From: an uncultured Oscillospiraceae bacterium
Lineage (GTDB): Bacteria > Bacillota > Clostridia > Oscillospirales > Oscillospiraceae
Assembly (NCBI GenBank): GCA_934567355.1
Contig: CAKTJC010000027.1
Span: 1 to 40,082, forward strand
Direction of reading: 5' to 3'
Length of the DNA: 40,082 bases
Shown: one piece after another, positions 1-8,841 of the stretch
How positions within the stretch are numbered: the stretch's first letter is position 1
How the letters are laid out: the number at the start of each line of letters is the position of its first letter
The notes under the pieces: generated by a model
Seen by the model: the letters and a program-made list of their open reading frames with translations, nothing else
What the model was told of the DNA's origin: nothing
The model's database searches: none
Program-made: the position numbers and the translations under genes

Positions 1-64
1 GAGGTTATCCACCGTTTTTATTGGGCACCTATTGTATAATGCGATTTTTGGTGTTTATGCGGTG
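1..64. other. Unidentified sequence joined to the truncated regulator
   Basis: The response regulator reading frame to the right follows its family up to the codons for Leu-Gly-Gln at about 65-73. It then changes abruptly into an unrelated tail that stops at 29-31. The left-most 64 bases therefore do not belong to the original gene. A mobile element end or a deletion junction would explain this; I recognise no particular element. The true length is unknown because the window starts here. Confidence 0.5.
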
Positions 65-1369
65 TTGCCCTAAATGACTGTTTACATACCGCTTAATCTG
101 GGTCAACAGCCCTGCGACACCATCAGAGCGGTTCTTCTGTGCATCCAACTGCCATTTTTCAATGGCTTCATCCAGAAAGCGCAGCAGCTTTGCGGCTGAT
201 TCTGTACAGTGGACATATACATCTGATTGGATCAGATTATCCACTGTTTCTTCCGCATTTTTATCGCTGAAAGAGTATAACGTGCTGATTATCAGCTGTG
301 CAAGGATTGCCAGTGTCCTTTTGTTCAGTTGCTTGGAGCTATCCTGTTTTTTCAGAAACCGTGCTACGTCTTCACGTATCAGGTCTTCGCCGTTTTCAAG
401 CAGCCAGCTTTTCCAACTTTGCAACGATAGTTGCTTTCTAACAAGGTCACCATTTCGAATTGAATCCTCAACTGCCCCATATTCAAACACACCACTGTAC
501 CTTCCTACGTTGAGACTGTTGAGCCGCACAAGATCCTGATATGCCTGTGGAAGGTTTTGAAGCTCTGTTTCTTCGGAAACACACACAGACAGGGAAATAC
601 TTTTGTCCAGATTTGTCCGCTGAAGGAACGCCTTCATTTGTATTACGACATTTCCGCCTCCTACGATAAAAACTCTCTGCCCGGTAGGTATTTTTAAGCT
701 TATGATCACAGGAACATTTTTCCGCAAAGTTTCCTCAATTTCCTTGTGAAGCTCATTCTCCTTGTGGTGGGCAAGCCAGTTGTTCGGCGCCTCGCATTTC
801 CAAAAGAGCGTTACAAGCACCATGCGGTAAACCATTCCGGAGGGCGGATAAATCTGAACTTCCTCCAAAACGTCCCGCATTTCTCCTTCTGTATAGGCAG
901 GCACTCTGAAAATGATTTCTCTCCATGCGTTTTCTATTCTTAGAGCGTTATATTGCTGTACCTCCGCAGAATGGGACAAATCCTTCTCGATTTTCTCCGT
1001 GAGCATTTTGTTAATGGCTGCAATCAATGAATTCTGGAGCTTTTGATAGTCTACCGGCTGCAATATATAGTCATAGCACCCAAGGCGGATTGCTGACTGC
1101 GCATAACGAAAAGAATCATAACTGGTGAGAAATACAATGCCGATATTCTGCCGCTGTTTTTTCAGCTTTTCCGCTAATTCAAGTCCGCTCATCCCCGGCA
1201 TTTCGATATCTGTGATTAGAAACTGAATATGATTTTTCGAGATGATCTCCAGTGCTTCCTCTCCGGAATATGCAAAAAATAATGTAATCTCACCAATGGA
1301 ATTCCAGTCCACACCCTGTGCAATTCCTTGGACTACATCAAATTTATCATCTACGATTAATATATTCAT
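29..1369 (-). pseudogene. YesN-type response regulator, 3'-truncated (no AraC DNA-binding domain)
   Basis: The first 120 residues form a receiver domain: acidic pair Asp7-Asp8, phospho-acceptor Asp54 in the ITDIEMPGMSG context, and Thr82. The usual conserved lysine near position 104 is glutamine (YILQPVD), a variant I believe occurs in this subfamily. A helical linker of about 300 residues typical of YesN proteins follows. The frame reaches the segment just before the two helix-turn-helix motifs (IKRYVNSHLGQ) and then runs into 11 unrelated residues and a stop. Intact relatives are about 530-540 residues; this one has 446. It overlaps the kinase stop by four bases (ATGA), so it is the last gene of a ROK-kinase-regulator operon. 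Without the AraC domain it should not bind DNA in the usual way; I infer loss of output function. Confidence 0.85.
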
Positions 1370-3111
1370 TGTCTTCCCCCCTCTGTCAGATCATCCCAAA
1401 TAATCGGCATAATAACCTCAGCCACTGCGCCGCCACTTTCGTTGTTATCGACTCCCATAAAAACCTGTCCGTCCGGGTATAGAAGATTTAGCCGACTATA
1501 TAAATTAAATAATCCCACATGGCCAGTATTTTCACAAAAGCCATTCTTTTTGATTTCTGAAATAAATCTTTCGCTGAATCCGCAACCGTCATCGCTGACA
1601 CGCAGCCGGATGAACTCCTCGCCCCCGGTTCCAAATATGCGAACCGAGACCCTGATGTTCAGGCTTTTTCGGGAAACGGTTCCGTGCTTTACTGCATTTT
1701 CCACAAAAGTCTGTACCAACAGTTTTGGAACCGGCACCTGCTCTACACTTGTATCCGCATCGAAGGTTATATTCACCTGCTCAGTGGAACCAGCGTTAAT
1801 AATGTCAACATAATACTTTACATGTTCCAATTCCTGCTGCAATGCCGCTTTCTTCCCGCTATCGTACGTTAGGTAACGGAAATAGCCGGAAAGCGTTAAA
1901 ATGATTGACTTTAACTTTTCGTATTGTTTCGTCTGCGCCAAAGCATAAAGATACTTCATGGAGTTGAGATAAAAATGGGGTTCTATCTGCAAGGTCAGAA
2001 ACTGAATCTCATATTGCTTCCACCGCAGTTCATTTTCATAGCCGTCAATCTTTAATGTCTTTATTCTTTCTGCCATTTCGTTCAGGGTCGAATAAATTGC
2101 CCTGAATTCCTGTGGAGATCCAGCATCTACATCAATCCGGCTTTCCAAATTTCCATCGCGGATTTCCGCAATACCTTTTTTCAGCTTTTTCAGCGGCTTC
2201 AATACTGCTCGAGACAATCTGCTGAATATCCAAAGATAGACCCCAAAAATCAAAATGGTTGTCGCCCGAAGAAGTGAAATAACCCTTTCAAAATTCTGTG
2301 AAAACAACTTTCCTTTTATAAAAAAGATCGGTCGATTCAGTTGATGGGAATAGGTGCTGACGACGATCTTATTACCGAGGATTGCAGCCTGATCTTCTTT
2401 ATCGACGTTTGAGATGACAACATTTTTGAGCATTGTATCCGAAACATCCAGCATGGCAGCATCCTCATCGTTCAGAATCATTATACTGCTGTTTTCGTCC
2501 AGTACAATCGCATACATATCAACAATCGTTTTTGCACGAATGCCCTGGCCTATCACATAACTTCCATCGGAAATTACATAAACAAAATACCATTCATTTC
2601 CAATCTGGCAAGGCCTCCACGAAAATCCTGTTTCGGATTCCTTTATGCTCAAGGAAGCAACATATGCTTCCAAATCCAGCTTCTCTCGGGTGGAAAACCG
2701 GGCAGTTGCGGACAGTGTGATTCGGAAAGAATCAAATCCATCACCATGTTTGCGAACAAATGCCATCTCAGAAGCCGTTGATTGAAATAGCTGATTATCA
2801 AAATCGCCGCAAATTGTTTTTTCTGCAATGTAGGCTGCGCTGCGGGTGTTTGCCCTGAGTAGATTGCTTATGTGGGAGCCGGAAAACGAATAGCTTACCA
2901 AGCCTGCGGCTGCACTGGATAAATTGTTTTCAATGGAATTCTGCCTCAATTTTAAGATGTTTAGATACTGTTCCGATGTTTCCTCTTTCATTTTCTTTGA
3001 CGCATATTCGGTGTTAAACGCCAGTGTGGATAAAATAACAACCATACCGGCCAGCAATGCTGCCGTAACGGCCTGCCGAATGGAAAGACACTCTTCTTTC
3101 ACATGCTTCAT
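1366..3111 (-). CDS. YesM-type sensor histidine kinase
   Basis: This 581-residue membrane kinase has a first transmembrane helix near residues 13-33, an extracytoplasmic sensor of roughly 240 residues, and a second helix near 285-300. A HAMP-like linker (LKPLKKLKKGIAEIRDGNLESR) follows. The His_kinase domain of the LytS/YesM class carries the phospho-acceptor His in IEPHFYLNSMKYLY, then a HATPase domain with the N-box FVENAVKHG, the G1 box VSDDGCGFS and the G2 region GHVGLFNLYSRL. YesM/YesN pairs commonly respond to sugars or envelope signals and control neighbouring uptake genes; the ligand cannot be read here. Its start overlaps the ROK stop and its stop overlaps the regulator start, so the three genes are translationally coupled. 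The kinase looks intact although its partner is truncated. Confidence 0.9.
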   Translation of the reverse strand: MKHVKEECLSIRQAVTAALLAGMVVILSTLAFNTEYASKKMKEETSEQYLNILKLRQNSIENNLSSAAAGLVSYSFSGSHISNLLRANTRSAAYIAEKTICGDFDNQLFQSTASEMAFVRKHGDGFDSFRITLSATARFSTREKLDLEAYVASLSIKESETGFSWRPCQIGNEWYFVYVISDGSYVIGQGIRAKTIVDMYAIVLDENSSIMILNDEDAAMLDVSDTMLKNVVISNVDKEDQAAILGNKIVVSTYSHQLNRPIFFIKGKLFSQNFERVISLLRATTILIFGVYLWIFSRLSRAVLKPLKKLKKGIAEIRDGNLESRIDVDAGSPQEFRAIYSTLNEMAERIKTLKIDGYENELRWKQYEIQFLTLQIEPHFYLNSMKYLYALAQTKQYEKLKSIILTLSGYFRYLTYDSGKKAALQQELEHVKYYVDIINAGSTEQVNITFDADTSVEQVPVPKLLVQTFVENAVKHGTVSRKSLNIRVSVRIFGTGGEEFIRLRVSDDGCGFSERFISEIKKNGFCENTGHVGLFNLYSRLNLLYPDGQVFMGVDNNESGGAVAEVIMPIIWDDLTEGGRQ

Positions 3112-4352
3112 AACGGCTCTCCATTATCTTTTCTGGTCTGATTTAGAAAGCGTGCCCTCAGACATAGTGCAGCACCTCTGCGAACTCGCTCTGTAAATAA
3201 TCCCTCGTCAAACAGAATCTGAATAGGGACTTTTAAGAGATGTTTGCCTTCCTCGGAGCAGGCTTTTTCCAGTGCTCTGTGCAGTACGCCTGAATGAACC
3301 GGAAATGCGTCGTGGAAGATAATGCATTCTGGATCTACCATCAGCTGGATATTGTAGAATAGTCTGGCGAATAATCTCCCAATCCTTTCAACTTCCTCTG
3401 CTGCGTAAGTATTGCCCTTTTCTGCCAGCCTGAGCAGATCATCCATTGACTGAATACTATTAGGATCCACTTTGGCACCATTTTCAGCTGCATTATGGGC
3501 TGCATTCCGGATGCTTTCCGGGTAGAGAAGCGACTCAAAGCAGCCCACTCTGCCACAGCGGCACCGAACACGACTTTTTCCTTCCAAAGCCGTGTGGCCG
3601 ATCTCACCTGTAAGGTTGTGAGCACCTCTGAAAATTTTCCCATTTTGTAGAAACGTTGCGCCAATACCATTGCTATGTGCAAGTATATATACGCAGGAAT
3701 TCGCGCCTCCTTCCGTAGAGGAAAGGTAACTGGCATAGCCGCTGAAATTGCACATATTGTCCACGAAAATATCCGATGAAAATCCCAGCTGGTTCTGTAG
3801 ATCTTTTGCAAAATAGCGGTTTCTGCCCCACCTGCTTTGAGTATCCTTTCCTGTAAACTCCAGCAGCACGCCATTCTCTGAGTCCACCATACCGGATATT
3901 GCTGCGGCAATCCCATAAATTTGTTCCGGCAAAACGTTCTCTGTACGCATCATCATTTGGATCAGTTCCGCAACCTGCTGCACCATTTCCTCGTAGGAAA
4001 AGTGAACTACATCCGCAATGCGGCAGCTGATCTGATTCAGTGCAAAGTCATTCAGCTCAACCAGCACATTCTCCGTACTTAGGTATAGAAAAAAACTATA
4101 CCGATAACCGGCACATATCGCATACGAAGCTGCACGCTTGCCGCCGAGGCGGGTTGAAGCACGCTTTTCTTTTTCTTCCACCAGTCCGCCTTGAATGAAT
4201 TCATTAAGGATATTCTGGACAGCCGTACGACTCAGGTTCATTCTGCCTGTGATTTCATTGATTGTCAGGCTGCTCGTTTCTGAAAGAAGCCGCAGCATAT
4301 ACCTGGCATTTTTCCTTCGTAAATCCTGTGGTCTGGTTCCCACTGTGCTCAT
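3108..4352 (-). CDS. ROK family transcriptional regulator
   Basis: The 414 residues begin with a winged helix-turn-helix (about 15-70; LTINEITGRMNLSRTAVQNIL). A ROK sugar-kinase-like domain follows, with the zinc motif CRCGRVGC inside the second ROK signature after GEIGHTALEG. ROK repressors such as NagC and XylR bind a sugar or sugar phosphate and release operators. The gene is first in a minus-strand operon with the sensor kinase and response regulator, and diverges from the esterase/hydrolase pair across a 200-bp gap with a promoter for each direction. An inverted repeat lies between its promoter and its start codon, so autoregulation is likely (inference). The ligand is unknown. Confidence 0.9.
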   Translation of the reverse strand: MSTVGTRPQDLRRKNARYMLRLLSETSSLTINEITGRMNLSRTAVQNILNEFIQGGLVEEKEKRASTRLGGKRAASYAICAGYRYSFFLYLSTENVLVELNDFALNQISCRIADVVHFSYEEMVQQVAELIQMMMRTENVLPEQIYGIAAAISGMVDSENGVLLEFTGKDTQSRWGRNRYFAKDLQNQLGFSSDIFVDNMCNFSGYASYLSSTEGGANSCVYILAHSNGIGATFLQNGKIFRGAHNLTGEIGHTALEGKSRVRCRCGRVGCFESLLYPESIRNAAHNAAENGAKVDPNSIQSMDDLLRLAEKGNTYAAEEVERIGRLFARLFYNIQLMVDPECIIFHDAFPVHSGVLHRALEKACSEEGKHLLKVPIQILFDEGLFTERVRRGAALCLRARFLNQTRKDNGEPL

Positions 4353-4369
4353 TTTTTATCTCTCCTTAG

Positions 4370-4398
4370 TTAAAACACTTTATATCGATACGTTTTAA
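4370..4398. promoter_or_regulatory. Inverted repeat, candidate ROK operator
   Basis: The arms TTAAAAC (4370-4376) and GTTTTAA (4392-4398) are perfect complements separated by 15 bases. The repeat lies just downstream of the expected start of ROK transcription, where a bound repressor would block elongation. That the ROK protein binds here is inferred from position and from the A/T-rich palindromes known for XylR-like ROK proteins. Confidence 0.4.
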
Positions 4399-4410
4399 TT
4401 CTATTTTTAT

Positions 4411-4439
4411 ATTTTAACCATAACTAACGAATATGTCAA
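4411..4439 (-). promoter_or_regulatory. Sigma-A promoter of the ROK/kinase/regulator operon
   Basis: On the minus strand the -35 box is TTGACA (4434-4439) and the -10 box is TAAAAT (4411-4416), separated by exactly 17 bases. Transcription would start near 4404, about 50 bases before the ROK start codon. Confidence 0.65.
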
Positions 4440-4492
4440 TATAATTCGAGAAGATATGAATTTTTTAATGCTATTATTGTTATAACACACAG

Positions 4493-4521
4493 TTGCATTT
4501 CCGAGAAAACAATGCTATATT
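4493..4521 (+). promoter_or_regulatory. Sigma-A promoter of the esterase/hydrolase pair
   Basis: The -35 box TTGCAT (4493-4498) and -10 box TATATT (4516-4521) are 17 bases apart. A strong AAGGAGG ribosome binding site (4539-4545) follows, seven bases before the esterase ATG. Confidence 0.6.
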
Positions 4522-4552
4522 GAAATTAAGCTAAAAGCAAGGAGGTATATCT

Positions 4553-6112
4553 ATGTATCGCAGAAAAATCGAACAGTTCATCTGTAGCGAGTTTGAACCG
4601 GTTGTGCAAACGAAGGCAGGGAAACTGCGGGGGTATCAGATTAATGGTATCTATACTTTCCGCGGCATTCGTTATGCCAAAGCAAAACGCTTTCATATGC
4701 CGGAGCCCGTTGACCCGTGGGATGGAATTGTCGACGCACAGGATTATGGTCATGTTTGTCCTACTCGTCCAGAGCATGATGTTGTTGGGAACCTTGCATT
4801 CCCCAAACGTTATTGGCTGGCGGATGAAAACTGCCAGTATCTAAATGTATGGACTGAGCAGCTTGACCCGGAAGCAAAGAAGCCGGTTGTGGTCTGGATC
4901 CATGGCGGCGGTTTCAGCGCAGGTTCCTGTTTGGAACTGGAATGCTACGACGGTGAAAACATGTGCCGCTATGGTGATGTGGTGCAGGTTTCCCTGAATC
5001 ATCGGTTAAACATTTACGGTTTCCTGGATTTGTCCGATTACGGTTCTGAATACGCCCTGTCCGGAATTGTTGGTATGGAAGACATCGTTGCAGCATTGAG
5101 GTGGGTGCAGGACAATATTTCCGCTTTCGGAGGTGATCCCAATAATGTTACAATTTTTGGAGAATCCGGCGGCGGCGGAAAAGTGCGTGCGCTGATGCAA
5201 ATGGGATCAGCCGACGGATTGTATCACAAGGCAATTGTGGATAGCGGAATCCTTCCTAGCAGAGGACTAGGTGCCCAGGATGAAAAGCAGGAAGCCCTGC
5301 TATTTGCTCAGAAAATCGTAGAAAAGGCAGGCGGCATCGAATCGCTCAAAGCAATGGACAACTACCATCTGCAGAACCTGATTGAAACCGTTTCGGAAGG
5401 CGGCTTCGTAAACTGGGGGCCAGTTCCTTGCACCGGGTCATATTCCGGCGAGTGGCTTAACACCCCATTCAGGGAGGAGAGCCTGCACATTCCTCTTATC
5501 GTTGGAAGCGTTTATCAGGAGCTGGTGCCCCGTCCCGCATCAATTTGCGACAAGAACGCATTGTCAGAGGAAGAGCGCTTCCACGCATTGGAGGAAGCCT
5601 ACGGCAAAGAGCCAGCACCTGCCATTCGCAACGCATTTCGGATTGCGTACCCGGAGCTCAACCTTTACTATGCATCTTTAATTGATTCCATGGTTCGTAT
5701 TCCCACCGTTCAATTCTGCAAAGAGCGTGTTGCTGCGGGTGGGAAAGACACTTATAACTTCCTTTTTGCATTTGAGACTCGCTATAAAGGCGGTCTTCTG
5801 TCCACTCACGCAGATGAGCTCGTATTTGCATTCCATAACGCCGAGTATAGCGGCGCAATGTTTGCCGGTTCCGATACATTAAAAATGCAGGATATGTTCT
5901 TCAATTCGCTTATGGCATTTGCGCATACAGGCAACCCCAATAATGCCTTTATCACGCCATGGAAAAAGGTTATGCCCGATGAAACAAACTGCTTTGTCTT
6001 TTCTGCTGCGCCTGGTAACCGCATTGCCCACGATGAAGAGCTTATGAAGCTGATTGCAGCATATTCAAAACATGCAACCCCACGTTGGGTAAAAAAGGAG
6101 AATTTTGTATGA
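4553..6112 (+). CDS. Type B carboxylesterase (para-nitrobenzyl esterase family)
   Basis: This alpha/beta hydrolase of 519 residues has no signal peptide, so it probably acts in the cytoplasm. The oxyanion-hole motif HGGGF starts at residue 117. The nucleophile elbow is GESGGG with Ser205, and the likely catalytic histidine is His419 in STHADELVF. Length and motif order fit the carboxylesterase/para-nitrobenzyl esterase family, which hydrolyses esters of small alcohols, aryl groups or acylated natural products. The start ATG is supported by AAGGAGG seven bases upstream. The stop overlaps the next start (ATGA at 6109), so the two hydrolases are coupled. The setting beside a ROK regulator and a sensor kinase suggests inducible breakdown of an esterified plant or drug compound, but the substrate is not determined. 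Confidence 0.9.
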   Translation: MYRRKIEQFICSEFEPVVQTKAGKLRGYQINGIYTFRGIRYAKAKRFHMPEPVDPWDGIVDAQDYGHVCPTRPEHDVVGNLAFPKRYWLADENCQYLNVWTEQLDPEAKKPVVVWIHGGGFSAGSCLELECYDGENMCRYGDVVQVSLNHRLNIYGFLDLSDYGSEYALSGIVGMEDIVAALRWVQDNISAFGGDPNNVTIFGESGGGGKVRALMQMGSADGLYHKAIVDSGILPSRGLGAQDEKQEALLFAQKIVEKAGGIESLKAMDNYHLQNLIETVSEGGFVNWGPVPCTGSYSGEWLNTPFREESLHIPLIVGSVYQELVPRPASICDKNALSEEERFHALEEAYGKEPAPAIRNAFRIAYPELNLYYASLIDSMVRIPTVQFCKERVAAGGKDTYNFLFAFETRYKGGLLSTHADELVFAFHNAEYSGAMFAGSDTLKMQDMFFNSLMAFAHTGNPNNAFITPWKKVMPDETNCFVFSAAPGNRIAHDEELMKLIAAYSKHATPRWVKKENFV

Positions 6113-7071
6113 TCGACAATTTGAAATTTGAGAATCCGCGTGTCATTGAAGATACCTATTTCCGTGCAACCGAAACCTTTCCCGGAATTTTTAAAATCTC
6201 ACAGCCTTGGTTTGCAGAGGGGAAGCTGCTTGTTTATAGTTTTCTGATCGTTGGAACCAAGGCAGCCATTGTATATGATTCCATGTTTGGTTACGGAAAC
6301 CTGAGAAAATTCTGTGAGAAAATAACTGATTTACCTCTTTTGATGGTGAATTCTCATTTTCACGGTGACCACGCTGCCGGTAACTTTGACTTCGATGCGT
6401 GTTTTATCCATCCCTATGATCTGGCAGGCATCTACCATGGTTTTTGCCAGACGAAAGAAGAGCTTTATGAACGGGCTCTGGATACTGCCGTCCCGGAATT
6501 TCGGGATAAAATCCGGATTGAGGATATGTGTGCGCCTCGTCCAATGAAAGCCTTCCCTATTTTTGACGGCGACGTTTTCGATATTGGCGACCGAGAACTG
6601 ATGGTTGTCCATGTCGGAGGGCATTCTCCGGGGAGCATTATGCTATTGGACCCTACTTATCAGGTCGCTTATTCCGGCGACACCTGCAACAATGATACCA
6701 TAGTTACCAATGGAGACTCTATTGAGGAGTATCTTCTGGGATTGATGCATTTGCGGAAATATACGGATGATATTCTTTATCTCTTCGGCGGACACGAAGA
6801 TTTTCCGGCAACCATTATTGACGAAGGAATTGAACTTCTTCAGAAGGTGATTTCCGGAACGGACGATAGGGTAGAATACGAAGTCCCATTTCCCCCGGGA
6901 CATATTACAAAGGTTCTTTTCGGCGCCAAAATGAAATCTTTTTACCGCCGAGTCGATGGAAAGGACATGAACGTCCAATACAAGCTCGATAACATTTTCT
7001 TTACCGGAAAAAGGAGACGGATTATTTCTGGCCTTTCTCCTGATGCGATGCGGAGTTATCCCCTTGACTGA
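6109..7071 (+). CDS. Metallo-beta-lactamase-fold hydrolase
   Basis: The zinc motif HFHGDH lies at residues 83-88. Downstream are the third histidine in GGHSPGSIMLLD, the bridging aspartate in YSGDTC and a final histidine in LFGGHED. This is the complete metal-binding set of the MBL fold. The 320 residues match generic MBL-fold metallohydrolases, which act on thioesters, lactones, beta-lactams or other esters; the exact reaction is not evident. The start is the ATG at 6109, which overlaps the esterase stop and has AGGAG upstream. An in-frame TTG at 6085 is less likely. Coupling to the esterase suggests two steps on the same substrate class (inference). Confidence 0.88.
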   Translation: MIDNLKFENPRVIEDTYFRATETFPGIFKISQPWFAEGKLLVYSFLIVGTKAAIVYDSMFGYGNLRKFCEKITDLPLLMVNSHFHGDHAAGNFDFDACFIHPYDLAGIYHGFCQTKEELYERALDTAVPEFRDKIRIEDMCAPRPMKAFPIFDGDVFDIGDRELMVVHVGGHSPGSIMLLDPTYQVAYSGDTCNNDTIVTNGDSIEEYLLGLMHLRKYTDDILYLFGGHEDFPATIIDEGIELLQKVISGTDDRVEYEVPFPPGHITKVLFGAKMKSFYRRVDGKDMNVQYKLDNIFFTGKRRRIISGLSPDAMRSYPLD

Positions 7072-7122
7072 CGAATTTCACGTAATGAATCGGAGAGCAG
7101 GACCACCGGAAATGATGCAAGA

Positions 7123-7625
7123 CCAGGTGAATACTTGTCTTCTTACGCCACGGGAGCGATTATACTGGGCAATAGACAGCCGCAGAGCGTTCTCTGAGCG
7201 CATTTCCCTATACTGATTACAGAACAGATATTCCCTAAAAACCAGTCTGATTTTGGCTTTTGGCGCAAAAGGGAAAGCTCTTCATCGGTATAGGTTTCCT
7301 TTACCGTCTCCTTGTCCTTCATATTGGGAATTGTAAGATTCGCCCGCCCTTCCCTCTGGCACCAATTCAAAAAGGTTCTGAGCACCCGCACATAGGTAGA
7401 AATAGAATTGTGCGCAAGCCCCGCCGCCCGCATTTCGCAAACCATGCTTTCCAAATCTCGCTTGGAGAGAACCACCATCGACTGCTCAATATCCAGATAT
7501 TTTGAAATGTTGTGAAGATGTTGGTGATAATTGCGGATGGTAACGTCTGAAACCCCCTCCGCTGTTTTAGCCAAAATAAAGTCCTGATACACCTCCGCCA
7601 CTGCCTGTCCAAAGTGTCCATTCAT
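7123..7625 (-). pseudogene. Decayed tyrosine recombinase (phage/ICE-type integrase)
   Basis: From the ATG at 7625 the frame encodes a SAM-like core-binding domain (YQDFILAKTAEGVSDVTIRN, then SISTYVRVLRTFLNWC) up to DEELSLLRQKPKSDWF. The next recognisable block is much later in normal integrases (EYLFCNQYREMRSENALRLS, then YNRSRGV), and it lies in a different frame. A further shift leads to KTSIHL, the start of the box II region. About 80 residues of the catalytic domain, with the first catalytic arginine, are missing, and the HxxR and Tyr parts are not recognisable. The gene is inactive. It lies beside a tRNA-Thr gene with a duplicated 3' end, the usual place for such an integrase. Confidence 0.85.
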
Positions 7626-7750
7626 CCTGAGTTTTCTTCCCAAAATAAGACCGCATCCCTTCATTCAAAAGTGACAGAAAGGGATGCGGTCTAGCTATAT
7701 TCTTCAAATCAGTAAAATCCAAGGTTTTTTCCGAAAACATACTGAAAGCA

Positions 7751-7784
7751 AAAGAAAACCTCTGAAACCCGAAGATTTCAGAGG
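7751..7784 (-). terminator. Rho-independent terminator behind the tRNA-Thr fragment
   Basis: CCTCTGAAA (7759-7767) and TTTCAGAGG (7776-7784) form a perfect nine-bp stem with an eight-base loop. On the minus strand a TTTTCTTT tract follows. It sits four bases beyond the duplicated tRNA 3' end, the position of an original tRNA terminator. Confidence 0.75.
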
Positions 7785-7787
7785 CTT

Positions 7788-7819
7788 TGGAGCTGCTAGT
7801 CAGATTTGAACTGGCTACC
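7788..7819 (-). repeat. Duplicated 3' end of tRNA-Thr (attachment-site remnant)
   Basis: These 32 bases match the 3' end of the intact tRNA-Thr at 7968-7999 at 30 positions, including the acceptor strand, CCA and T-loop. The 5' half of a tRNA is absent. Such partial copies are left when an integrative element inserts at the 3' end of a tRNA gene. The stretch 7820-7967 between the copies holds two small hairpins (7820-7851; GAATTGCC with GGCAATTC near 7875-7893) and no gene. Confidence 0.75.
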
Positions 7820-7967
7820 CGGTTTCCAGCGTGCTTACGCCCGCCGGAAGCCTTGAGACCTCTTTTTTGAAATCAGAATTGCCGTTGGCAATTCAGCGGA
7901 TGAGGCCGCCAGTTCTTGCGGTAGAGAAACAGAAAACTCCCAAGCCGATTGGCCTGAGAGCTTTTTC

Positions 7968-8043
<76 letters not shown>

Positions 8044-8077
8044 ATTTTCTTTTGGGCTGTTCCCTGACAGCTTTGAT

Positions 8078-8106
8078 ATTATATAACGGGATGGACGGTT
8101 TGTCAA
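8078..8106 (-). promoter_or_regulatory. Consensus promoter of tRNA-Thr
   Basis: On the minus strand the -35 box is TTGACA (8101-8106) and the -10 box is TATAAT (8078-8083), with a 17-base spacer. This is a perfect sigma-A consensus, as expected for a strongly expressed stable RNA. Confidence 0.85.
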
Positions 8107-8133
8107 TCTTTTTTTTAAGAAAATTGGATTATT

Positions 8134-8164
8134 TTGAAAATCCCTCCCCGCTGGGCGGGGAGGG
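8134..8164 (-). terminator. Terminator of the envelope operon
   Basis: CCCTCCCCGC (8142-8151) and GCGGGGAGGG (8155-8164) form a ten-bp, very GC-rich stem with a three-base loop. On the minus strand it is followed by ATTTTCAAAAT. It lies nine bases past the PAP2 stop codon. Confidence 0.75.
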
Positions 8165-8172
8165 GGAGGGGA

Positions 8173-8841
8173 TTAGCTTGCCTGCTGATTGACGCGCTCG
8201 TATTTGCCACGTTTGGGGGGGCGGACCTTGTAGATGATGGCTACGACGGCACAGCCCAGCAGACCCAGCAGGATACCGGCGAACATGGAGAAAATCACAT
8301 CGGTGGGGTAGTGGACGTACAGGTACAGCCGCGAGAAGGCCACCAGGAACGCCAGGATCATGGCAGGGATACCCGCCCATTTGCTTTTGATCATCAGCAC
8401 GGTGGCTGCTTCAAAGCACGCGATGGTGTGGCCGGAGGGGAAGGAGCGGTGCAGGTCGCTGGAGAAAAGCCACAGCAGCTGATCCTGGGTGACAGGCACC
8501 CAGCCTTTCAGCTGGGGCATGTCCAGTCCGGCCATGCGCTCCTCCGTGTAGAAGAGGAATGGGCGATCGCGGGCAATCAGGCTCTTGAGAATGATATTGC
8601 AGATGATCAGCCCCAGGGTGAGGGCGGCGGCCATGGACCAGCCGGTTTTCCGTGTCTTGCGGAACAGCAGCAAAATCGCCGCTACCGCGATCCAGAAGGC
8701 CCCCCACTCGCCGAAGAGGCTGATATAGGGCATGGCCTTATCCAGGAAGGGGTTCGTCAGGTAGTTGCGGATGAATTCCAGAATGGGGAAATCGAATGTG
8801 ATCGCCAGGGAGTCCAGGAGGGCTTTGGCTTGCTCAATCAT
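8173..8841 (-). CDS. PAP2 family membrane phosphatase
   Basis: The three PAP2 signatures are present in order: KSLIARDRP, PSGH (in RSFPSGHTI) and SRLYLYVHYPTD. They lie among five to six predicted membrane helices in 222 residues. The family removes phosphate from lipid phosphates such as undecaprenyl pyrophosphate or phosphatidic acid on the outer face of the membrane. It is the last gene of a minus-strand operon. Its ATG overlaps the previous stop by eight bases and is served by GAGGAGG inside that gene. The neighbouring GT2-GtrA glycosyltransferase and phosphodiester glycosidase suggest recycling of undecaprenyl carriers for a surface glycan (inference). A BcrC-like bacitracin resistance role is possible. 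Confidence 0.9.
   Translation of the reverse strand: MIEQAKALLDSLAITFDFPILEFIRNYLTNPFLDKAMPYISLFGEWGAFWIAVAAILLLFRKTRKTGWSMAAALTLGLIICNIILKSLIARDRPFLFYTEERMAGLDMPQLKGWVPVTQDQLLWLFSSDLHRSFPSGHTIACFEAATVLMIKSKWAGIPAMILAFLVAFSRLYLYVHYPTDVIFSMFAGILLGLLGCAVVAIIYKVRPPKRGKYERVNQQAS

Noticed and set aside
7820..7851. Hairpin next to the tRNA fragment, considered as a second tRNA with a long variable arm
   Set aside because: No anticodon arm, D-arm or 5' acceptor strand can be found; only the 3' end matches a tRNA.
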